DNA of 64,000 nucleotides, taken from positions 61,436,520-61,500,519 of the forward strand of contig OX457038.1 of the NCBI GenBank assembly GCA_949752735.1, given 5' to 3'. How positions within the stretch are numbered: the first letter of the stretch is position 1; each line of letters opens with the position of its first letter. The position numbers and the translations under genes are program-made. The DNA comes from Lumbricus terrestris. Its lineage: Eukaryota > Annelida > Clitellata > Crassiclitellata > Lumbricidae. Shown here piece after piece: positions 23,801 to 35,800 of this stretch. Below the pieces are notes generated by a model. The model did no database searches and was not told the DNA's origin. It worked only from the letters and a program-made list of their open reading frames with translations.

Positions 23801-26800
23801 GGTGCATGAACTGTGTGTTCGCATTGGGCTCGCAACTTAGGGCCCCCGAAAACTTCACGGAAAATTGCCATTAGTATGAACAGGACACCTAATATTAGAA
23901 TACAAGTCAAATGATGCCAACATTTTGCTAAATTAAAATGATTGACAATTGAAACAAGTTGACTTGCGCCATGTTAGATTGTTCAGCCTGTGCAGTATAC
24001 TCTGCACAGGTCCAAAAGGGCCGTTGTTGGTGAAGAAGTCCATTTGATATTTCATAGGTCAAGGAAACGAGGTGATAAGCATGCATGCATACATGATTAA
24101 ATTTATTTAAGTATGCAAACACAATGCATACCTATTATGTTGGTACATACATGTATTGCATTCTACATAATATTATGTGTACTGTGTAGTATCAAGTAGT
24201 AATCTTCAAAAAGACATACAGTCTGTGTGACTTTAGTTCCGATTGATTGGATTAGAATAGACGAGTTCTGGTTGTAGGTATGGCCGATCACAAGCAGAGC
24301 ATCGTGATATATCAGATTGGATTATAAAGTACGAGGATATTACGCACATCACCAGTCAGTTGTCCTCTTTCGCTGTGAGTTTTCTGGACATTTCACAGAA
24401 CCTTGAATCTCATTGAAAACTGATCAACTGAAGGACATCTAGAGTATTACATGCAGGAGGGCACAGAGTGCTTTAGATGCTTATGTGCCGAGGTATCTGC
24501 GTTAAGTACTGGGACAAGTCCCTGGGTTCCAAAGGAGAGTCACAAAGTTTACGGAAGTGAAATGAGACTACTTTTCCTAAAGCCTATCCTGCTGTTAGTA
24601 GTGTGCGAGGTGCCATTGTAGTGGCATGGCTGTGTTAGGGCAGCATAGAAATCGTCATTGTTATTATTATTATTATTACACTTGCTATGATCTTGGAAAA
24701 TGTGAATGTTTCTGGTGATTCTTTCCAAGCCTGAAGACCTCTTTCTTCTGGTTTTTTAGTTTACCATTTTACTAGGCACTCTGTACGGTCTACAAGAAGA
24801 GTCTGGATGATTTTGAGAGCCACTGCCACCTTTTAAGAGAAAATTAGGAAAAATTGGCCGTTGACATTGATACCTCGTGGATTGCAGTGCTTCTAACATG
24901 GCTTAAACCCATATAAATTACCATGTTGTGTAATGCTAAGTTATGCAACACCGGCTGATAGATACTCTGCTGTGTTTTGTTATTGTGGCGATTCGTCCTT
25001 TATTCGTACATTCATCAGTTTATTCATTCATCTAGATGTAATAGCTTGACTGTAATTCTATTATGCTAAGCCTGAGTCACATGTGTATGCATGTAGCCCA
25101 TTGTTACATAATTATACTGTACGCAAAGCAATGGGCCTACATACACACCGGACTCTAACTAGATGGCATAAACATTGGTTGCATAAATGTGTGAGCCTAT
25201 GCCATCATCATTGGGTATGAAAATTGAAACAAGGTATAAACTCTGAAAGGTTGCATCACGAATCCATAACAATGCCAGATTGTATTGTAGTGAACTGCAT
25301 TCACAGTATTTCAATAGAGAGACTGAGATCTGTTGAACAACTGTCTCTACTGGGATCTGTAAGTCCCTATGTCCAGCATGCTAACGATGGGGATTGAACA
25401 TTACAGAAATTAAAAAGAAGAGTACAAGACTTTATTCTAATACAGTCTTATGTAGACTTTTATGTAGACTTTATGTAGACTTTTATGTAGACTTCCACTT
25501 GCATTCTCATCCTATTTTAGACCTAACTTATATACTAAAGGCATTAGAAATAATAGAGCCTACATAAGTGTCTTTGCAAAAACGAACACTAGAAAGTTTT
25601 CTATTAAGTATCAGGGTCCTCTTTTATGGAATAACATACCGGAAAGTATTCGTGCATCCAGGAGTCTCGCTCAGTTTAAAACCCAAATCCGTGCATACAC
25701 ATTAAATAATGTAAAATGAACTCCTTTATTTAACCTATGTTCATGTTTATTTATTATTATGTTATTGATATATATTTTGAGGGAAAGTATCCCGTTGCTA
25801 CTGTTCATTGCTTTCAAAAGCACCGCCATTAATTAATATTGCATCTGCTTTTTATTTTCTATTGTTACCACAATGAATTTTTTGGTAAATAGGCCCCACT
25901 AGCGGGATCATTCCCTTCGGGTAGCCTATTGGTTCTGCCACACTCAGTATTGGTTGCTCACCTGTCCATATCATCGCAAATGTTAACTCGCAATCAATCT
26001 CTGTGTGTACTATCCTGTAAGCAAAATTGTCTGCTTGTCTTTGTTTCTTGGTGGATCAATAAACCAATTGAATTGAAAAAAATTATAGAATGTTGTGCAA
26101 TCGACATTTTATATTTAACTGGAAATTTAGCTAATTTTTATCAATCAGATTATAGGCAGCTATCTGTTTATGAAATCTATTGAATCTATTGATATATACA
26201 AGCAATAAATTGTTCAGTCAGAACAACTTTCTCTCATGGTTATGTATTATTATAAAAAAAAGCGCTGATTGAATCAGATTTTTGCCAGTGCTGTCAGATT
26301 GCATTACATTACTCTGAATGCACATCAGTTGTTATGTTTGCAAATGGTGCTTTCTGCAAGGTTCTTATTTTAAAAGGCACTGTAGATATGCTCAGATATG
26401 ATCATGCTTGCATACAGACATTCATATACTAGGCAAAATGTACATGCTGGTACATATAAGTGTGTTGTGATTACCATTTAAACAGCTTCTGAACGTAGAG
26501 TGTACAAAGGAACTTTGATGCACTTTTGTGATGTACTACAGAGGACTCATGCATTGAACATTTCACTTAATACTGATTTTGTTACAGTATAACTAATTGA
26601 AATACTTGTATGCAAACTGCTGCAGCTTGTCGATGATCGGAGCATCATGAGTGCTTCAGAGAGCCATTTGGGTGGTCGCCGGATGTCCGGTAGCCACGGT
26701 ACTGGTTCTCTGCTCCCTACGGCTATGTCTGAGACTGGTTCGGAAAGCACGCTGAATCGACAGATATTCACTACTATTGGATTCGTTGAGGTTTGCTGCA

Positions 26801-29800
26801 CACTTGTCTAACAATATGTGATCTTAGAACTTAGAGATTTACCATTACAATATTATACTGCAACAAGCATGAATCAATGGCGCAAGAAGATGGGGATTTC
26901 CAATCCGGTCAATTCAAGCCACTCCAATGAGAGGGAATGGCGTAAGGACGCTGAAAGAAAACCTGTTCAGCTGAGATTGGAAAGACTACAAAGAGTTCAC
27001 AGTGAGAACAGGTTGTGGAAGCGTATTTGAGAACATTGTCCGTGCAACAAAATGCTACATTGTGCAGTATTTGATCAGAGCATGACAAGAGAAGTATTCT
27101 GAACCTATAGGGGAATGATGACAGGTCTGACGGAATACCATTACTTTATTGATTAGGCTCACAGACTACAAAATCGTCGATTAAAGAGAAAATGGAGAAA
27201 TTCTGGGCCTGAGGACGACAGAACACCATTACCGTGTTACAAACAAGCTCATAAGCAATTCAAGAACTGCTTATTTCCGCAGCCAACTCGAAAGCGCTGA
27301 TAATCTATGGGACCGATGGCGCTTCTCCCAACGTCTTTTGCACTCTAAGGAGACTGTCAACTGTCAACTCTCAGACTCTGAGGATCAGATTCTGTGTTCC
27401 AGCTCTGCTGCATTGTTTAAAAACAAGATTAACAATCTTAGATGTAAAATAACAAGATGACAGATGACTGCTAATGACCTGACTGCTTGCGCTGATTCCT
27501 CTGGATTTACCTTCAATTACACTTTTATTACACTATTTTGCTTACACTAGACTTCAAACGTTTCCTTAGCACTTTTGTAGCTTATCATTACCATGACCCA
27601 TACATGTATTTTCCCTCTGATTTTAAAATCCTGTGCTTACCTTGCCTTACTTACTGTACTGTGCATTTCCTCTCTTTATTACTTTTGGTTTACCTTAGTA
27701 ATGTTAACTTGTTGTCTTTCATCCAGGGCTCCATTGTGGCTATCAAGAAACTCTTTCTTGACCGCATTAGTGAGGATGACAAGAATCTCCTGATTGACAT
27801 ACAGGAGGTAATAATTATTGTCTTTGCTGTAACTAATATCTTGGAGCACTGGAATTATGCACAAATGGATAAACATAATGTATTTATATGCTAGTATATT
27901 ATATGACATAGTGTTACATAGTGGTTTATGGTTGTCTCTCAATTGTGCTACACTTCTTAAATGCTTTTGCTGAGAGAAGCGTTTTATAAATTGCCATATG
28001 CAATACAATGGTTTGTGTTTATATAGAATTGCTGTTCCAGTTGCATCATTGTATCTCTGAATTCAAAATTGCGTAACACTTTGAGATAAAACATGAGAGC
28101 ATTGTGTAAACAATATTACAAACAGCACGTTACAGCAGTGCAGTGCAAACATATAAATGCACATTGCAGCACTTCTGAGTACATCACCTTGAAGGTGCAC
28201 TGTGTAAAACTCTTTAATATTAAAATTGCTATATACAGCTTTTGTTTTTATCCATTCATTGCGACAACTCATGCTGATATGTTTTGTTCGAACGTTTTGA
28301 TGCATTTTTCAGATAACAAAGTTGAATCACGAGAATCTCAACGATTTCATTGGAGTGTGCATCAAATACCCAAATGTCTGTATCTTAATGTCATATACAC
28401 AAAAGGGCAGTCTGCACGATGTTCTGCTCAACGAAAAGTTTAACCTCACCTGGGATTTTCGGTTTTCACTCTCAACGGATGTTGCTAAGGTTACAATGAA
28501 ACAGCTTTATTATTTATATGTACTCGAGTTAAATTGGGTCAACGTGTCCATTTATATATATGTATACATATATATAATTATATATATATGTATATGTAAA
28601 CTGCACCTCTTGCTATATATCTGTACAAGACTTTCATTCAAAGTTCAAAATACTTTGTGTCTACATATCCTGTATAGATTCCTCCTCTTTCTCCTACCGT
28701 CTCCCACTCCATTTGGCCTCAACAGCATCCACCGTAGCCATCTTCCTAGCTGCCTTTTGACTGAGCGCCTGTAAACAAGCTGGTTCCTGTGACTTTTCTG
28801 TCTTGTCGTGTATGCATGTGTATGTACCGATATGTGTTTATATACTATTTTTTCCTGTAGCACCATATCTCTAATGCATGAGACATCATCATCAAATGGT
28901 GCACAGAACACAAGCCTTAATATCTGGTCCATGTCCAGAAGGTTGGCCCATCAACACAGAGAGACAACCTATTGTGAATAAGCAATGTGCATGATGCAAG
29001 TATGTTTATATGCATTTGTATCATGGCGTGTATGTATAATTGTATGTATGCACATTGCACATATTTAGGTATATATAGAGTACTTGCTAATGAGCAGTTT
29101 AGACATTTTTAAGGGGGGATAATAAGGTGTCTTTAACAAACCGTCAAAGTCACCGTATATTTGTTGAGATATGTGTTTCATTGCATATCTGTATGCTTGA
29201 GTTCATGCATTGCATGCAATATGCATTTGTGTAGGGCATGGTGTATCTTCATAACAGTACCATCGGTTCACATGGTCACCTGACGAGTTCCAACTGTCTA
29301 GTGGACAGTCGTTGGATCTGCAAAGTCACCGACTATGGCCTTGGCAACATCAAACGAATGCAAAAGAAGCCTGAGGACCTCATGACCAAGTTCTACGGTA
29401 TGTTCAGTATGCAATGAATCTTAAGTACCATACTCTGATCAGGTAGTATGTAAAGTATTCTTAAATGTATCATGATAGCTTTAGAAAGCTTACCTACAAT
29501 GATATAGACCAGTGGTTTCTAAACTTCTCTGGGTTGGGACCCACTTGTAAATATTGTGGCAATCTCGACAACCACCAAATAGAATAAAATATCATGTACT
29601 AATATTTGCTTAGTATTAAATCAGAATGGAAATATGCTGATTTACGGACACCGTTTTAAAATTTGGCACAACTACGGCAGCCAGTCATAGCCCAATCATA
29701 GTCATATGTTGTTGCAATTCTGTTTATAATATGAATTTTTAGTATTTATGAATAAATTTAAAATAAAAACAATTGATATTTCCCAAAATCAGTTTGCCAT

Positions 29801-32800
29801 TAGAATGCAGGAATTAATGAATAAACGACAGAGTTGACTAGTTCAAATTAGTAGTTCGATTAAATGGCACTGCCTGAACTATTTGTGATTCATGTGATTC
29901 ATTATTGTTACCTTCTGATATCTAATTAAATGTGCATAATATCAGACATGCTGTGGACGGCTCCTGAGTTGCTGAGGATTCCATCAGAAGAACTGCCGAT
30001 GTACGGCACGAGGGAGGGGGATGTGTATTCGTTTGGCATCATCATGCAAGAGATTGCGCTTCGTGATGAACCCTATGCCACGCAGCTCTCAACATTTGAA
30101 CCAGAAGGTCAGATGAATTCTTTTGCAGTTTGCCTTTGTTTCTGTTTGCATACATGTGTATTGTGTGATCTCGTTATTTGTATGTCCACTAAAAAGAAGC
30201 CCTGAAAGGTAATGAAACATGGTTAGTTTTGGTTACATAACATTATTACTTAATAGTAATGAATCATAATACCAATAATAGTAATATTATTATTATTAAT
30301 TTTAACCCATAGGATAAATTGCAGAAGGTGTGAAAAGCTGCTTAATGCATGGAGAATGCCTTTCTTGAATGGCTCAATGCGTTTCTTGGATGGCTAAATT
30401 CCTTTCTTGGATGGCTAAATGCGTTTCTTGGATGGCTAAATGCCTTTCTTGGATGGCTAAATGCCTTTCTTGGATGGCTAAATGCCTATCTTGGATGGCT
30501 AATCTTCGCAGATGTCTGTCACCTCTAATGTACCTCGTAAAGTGATCTCATTACCGGGTACTTTAGAATGCTGGATTGTTGATGGTGAATGATGCAGCAT
30601 GCTACTTGTAACAGGAAAGAACTCGCCCTTGGGTCTTCAGAAACAGCTGATATAAAATATAATTACAGGCAGTGGTGGTTGGTACAGCTACAAATTGATG
30701 ACGTATGTACCTTTTGTATCTTTTGTATCGTGCATTAACAAATTAATAGTTTCTTACTGATTTATTGATTGGTTGATTTATTGGCTCATTCATTTATTCA
30801 CTGAGAGAAATTCCTTGATCTATGGACTGTGCGTTGGGGATTGGTTATGTAATTAACAAGCAATTACTTTACAGTACCTCATATTTACCTTACATATTTA
30901 CCTCACCTTGCTTTAGAATTTTTAGATAATATTTAGTGATGGCTAATTAGTAATTACTTGCCTGTTCGCAGTGATGGTCAGCAGAGTGACGATTGTGGAA
31001 GATCCTCCGTTCCGCCCAGCTGTCCCGGCGACCATGTGTTCCCAGCAGTGGAGTGACATGATGCAGGAGTGCTGGGACGAGATTCCTGCTGTTCGGCCGA
31101 CATTCGTTTCAGTCCTCAAGTCGCTGAAAGTCATCAGTGGCCGCAAGTCAGTCTTCCTATGTGGAACCGTATTTGCAATCTCCACACGATTCACGCTTTT
31201 CCTCTGCATCTTACACTAGCAGCCAAACCAGGGCCTCATATCAATCCCATTCTACTGCCTCTCAATTATCTCTCTCAACTTTTATTCCCACCTCTTAATC
31301 AGAATTTTCATGCCTGCTAAATTCTATACTCTGCAAACAATGCGAATTAGAGGCTATTTCCATGTCTTTTCAAAACTCGTTTTTATTCTTGTTATTGCCA
31401 ATGTAATCTTTCCACTGGTCAAGTGCTACCTCACTGCGTTTAAGCTTTCTCTTATCACTCCCCTCCTCCAGAATAAGCTCAATAGGGAAACCCCTGCAAA
31501 TATTGATCCATTTGGCAATCTTTCCTATCTATCTAAACTAATGGAAAACCTGGCTGAACGAATTTATTTCTTCTAATTCACTTCTCAACCCTTCAATCAA
31601 AACACCACTTGAAAGAAACTCTGGTTGTATCGCTGTGTCTACTGTCTATGGGATGGATACTTAAATATACACGATGCTTACGATGCAGTACGAATATAAC
31701 TTTCGAGCTAGACAACATAACTTCTCATTGTTAAAGATCATCATAATTTCATCTCTCGTATTCTGTACAAGCACATCTAACAACATAAATATTTTATCCT
31801 TGCGTTGTGAATGCTCATAAGAATATTGTCTGTTTAATTACATCTGTGTCGTCATCATTGATTGATTGATTGACTTTACTATACATATAATAAAATGGCA
31901 TCTGCTGTCACTCATCATCAACAAGTTTCTACCTCTGTGTTCTTGATAGATCTGCTACCTTCAGCTCCATCTGATATTTGTGTTTTTCTTCTCAGGTCAA
32001 TGAATGTCATCGATAATATGCTGCACATGCTGGAGCAACATGCTGAACATCTTGAGGATCTTGTTAAGGAACGCCAGGCTCAGCTTGATGAAGAGAAGAA
32101 GAAAGTCGAACTGCTACTGTGCAACATGCTACCGAAGTAGGCGCTTCGTGCTTGACGTATCAATATACAACACTTTGAGAGTTTCTTAAAACTCTAGCAC
32201 CCTATATATGCAAATATCAGGATACACAACCAATAAATAATTATTCACTCGAAACATATCCATTTTACAAACCAACATTATTATACTGACCTTGGGAATT
32301 TTTAGCAGCATTTATAAGCAAAATATTTGCACAGTTTTATTCTCGCAGGATAAGCTATTAGTGTTTGTGTGTACAATACTAGTGTATATCTGATGTATTG
32401 ATGGATGTGTAAGTATGTATTGTTTGTCTGCCATAGCCTGATCTATTATTCTCTGAGTTAATGGACTCTGGACTCAATCAACCATCAGCTAGTGGCTTTG
32501 CATTATCATAACAGTGCCACAAAGTCATTCGATTTGATAGACATTGAGTAGATTATATGGATGTGCCATAGATACATGGAGGGATGCATGTCTGTATATA
32601 CAATTGTATGAATGTATGTATGACAGATTTTTGTAGTGCTACACATTTGCTACAATCACATGCTAGGAATGCTGCAGCCATGCTAAGTTCCACCTGCTGT
32701 TGCCCCTTGTAGAAGTATAGTGGATCAGCTGAAGAACGGAGAAAAAGTTCTTCCGGAACTTTTCGAAATGGCGACCATCTTCTTTTCGGACATCGTGGAC

Positions 32801-35800
32801 TTCATGGTGTTGGCGTCGAAAAGTACGCCCCTTCAGGTATGGTATCGTCTTTTTTTCTGGAAACGCTAATTATTCTCTATCTTTGTCATAATTATGCATC
32901 AAAGTTTCATGCATCTGAAGATCTCCAAAATATGTTTTTGAAATTGCCAGCATGTTGGTCTTTTGCTGGCTCTTCATGGTTTTGTACTGTTTAGCATTGC
33001 AGTGTTTCTTGTTGAACTATTGAACTGTGGTTGATAGAGGCATGTGGTAAACTATAGTGTGGTTGATAGAGGCATGTGGTAAACTATAGTGTGGTTGGTA
33101 GAGGCGTGTGGTAAACGATGCTTACTTTACCTTGTATTTTTCGTAATTGCTGATATATCACTTCATAATAAATAAACAATTGTCTTACTCTACCATGCAA
33201 ATTGCTCACAACACCAATTGTTAGGAGGTAACAAGCGGTTCACAACTTCACACACATACCAACCAATCCGACATTTCAAAATCCCAACAGAAAGAAGTCA
33301 GCAAGTTCGTGTGACTGTCTTAGCCAATATCGTGGAAGGTGTTAATGTAATGCTTGAGTTCATGTGATGCGGGCTATATGCGGATCCACCTATAACTGCA
33401 TTATAGTTAACAATAGATAGCATGACAGAATGTGTCTGTTGCGCAACAAGCAGGCGCAGAATTGCACCGAATTGCCCAGTGCATGTTTCTTTACATACAA
33501 TCACCAACTGCAAAACTTCTATTGCTGGCAATTTGCAATTTAATCATTTTTTGGGTCGTGTTTGTGCAGGTGGTTGATCTTTTGAACTCGGTGTATTCGC
33601 TGTTTGATGAAGTCACTGACAAGTATGATGTCTACAAGGTAAATTTGTTTCTAACTGCTATCATTTGTTTAGCAATAGCATCTTAAGTCACATCTCAAAT
33701 TACATACCAGAAGTTCTGCGCTGGCTCCCGTGTTCATCAATGTCTTGAATGCAGAGTTGTCTCTTCGGTATGGCGATGCCAGCTACAACTTAATCTACTG
33801 GTTCTTTGTCGAGCATTCGGACAAGTCACTCCCTATGCTCGGGGGGAAAGGGTGCTCTGAGTCCCAAAAGCCGTGCTTTCTCTTGGTGGCTCTGCGGTAT
33901 GGCATGTCCTCTCTTAAGTTGTGCCCATTCCCTGGGTATGACGCATTCTTTTATGCACATGAAAACTGTTCCTTTTGGCCGTACTGGGGTCGGGAGCATC
34001 TCTGAGTAGTTCCGCTGAAGAGTTGCTATATGAATACTTGAATGAATAAATATTTAGTTTTCATTTCAGTACTGTGTATTATTCAATTGTGTAAAGAGTT
34101 ACTGCGAGAATTGATAAGACGATGTTTTTCTGACAACAGGTGGAGACGATCAATGATGACTACATGGTGGCAAGTGGATTGCCAGTTCGGAACACTCATC
34201 ACGCAGCAGAGATAACAACCATGTCTCTTCATCTGCTCAGCTGCTGTACCACTTTTACAATTCCACACTTGCCCTCGGAAGTACTTCAGCTCCGTATTGG
34301 AATCCACTCTGGTAAGTTCTTCTACCTACTGCATAATTATGTGACACTCTGTACGACAGTGTACGTGTATATATTATATATATATATGTACAGTATTATT
34401 CAATTATGTTATATAGTTATATATAGCTGTAAATAGAGTGTATATAAATACATATACCAGTTTATATATAATAGTTATATACGGTATATATATAGCTGTC
34501 AGTATATAGCTGAAGATGTCAGCAAGGTCAGTAAGGATATCGTGGCCAAATGGGGTTGAAGTAAACTGAGGATCAAGCCGAGAATTCCATATAATATGTC
34601 ATATTTATCTATGTACGTATGACTTTGTGTGTGTGTGTAGGTATGTGTGTGTGCTTGCGTGTGCTATTTGCTTTCTTTTACCTGCTTTAATATTACTTAC
34701 CTGATCTGATCTGTTGCTGCCTCAGGTCCGGTTGTCGGTGGAGTGATCGGATATAAGATGCCGAGGTACTGTGTGTTTGGTGATACGGTAAATACAGCTT
34801 CAAGGATGCAGACAAGTGGAATGCGTGAGTGTAATCATAATTGCATAATAATCATCGATAGCATCTCAACTGTTACATTCAAATTTCAACACATAATCAT
34901 CTAATGTCTTTGTATTGTCTTCAACATATATTGGCGAATGTCGCAATTGTCTTGTCTTGGCGTAGGAAGTCTTGAGTTTCATTTTGGTCTGGCATGCATA
35001 CAGACCAGTCCTGAGAATCGATGTGAAAAGTGCAGAAAATTGTCTGCACTGCTGCTTGGTACTGATGCCGTCTGGTACTGCATATGAGGCGTACAATGCA
35101 CTTAACCAGAATAGTGCTATAAGTTACCATGGTTGGTTCATCAGCACTTCACTGGTGCCTACTACTGTTGTGCATTTCCAATTGGAATAAAATTTCCAAT
35201 ATGCCACAACAATAATTTATCACATCCTCTGTCAGCTTGTTGTAGTTGTTTTACAGTCGTTGGTGTAAAGGATTTATTTTCAATAAACTGCAAATTTGAC
35301 ATCATAGTCAAAATCCACAAATTTATATCTTCCCCAGTGGATTAGATCATCACTATTGTTTTCAAATGGTGCACCAGGATTTTAACCGAAGAGTTTAAAG
35401 CTTGATACACTATTTATTGTCTGCCACCCTACTTTGTAATTATAGACTTTTGTTATAACCTATCGAAAACACTGAATATTCTGCTGATGGATTGATGTAT
35501 TGTGACCATATCCAAAGTCTCGTGTAAAATAATGACAATTCCCTCAAACAACTCTCAGAGGCATTCATTTATACAAAGAGTCGATAACTTTTTTTTATTA
35601 GGCTTGCATGTAAGTAAGTAAGTAAGTAGATATCCCTTTAATTCTCAGTTGCAGACTGCATTCTGAGTTACAAACGACATTGTGCATTAGCAAAGACAAG
35701 AATAATCAGGATGTAGCATTCATTTAAATTATGAGAGTGGATGGCCCAATCTCTTTCCTGTCTCCCGACCCTACCATGGACAGTGTGCTATTAGTGTAGA

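Noticed and set aside
31310..31576. An 88-codon frame in intron 13 with hydrophobic stretches
   Set aside because: It is not compatible in phase with the flanking cyclase exons and resembles no known protein.
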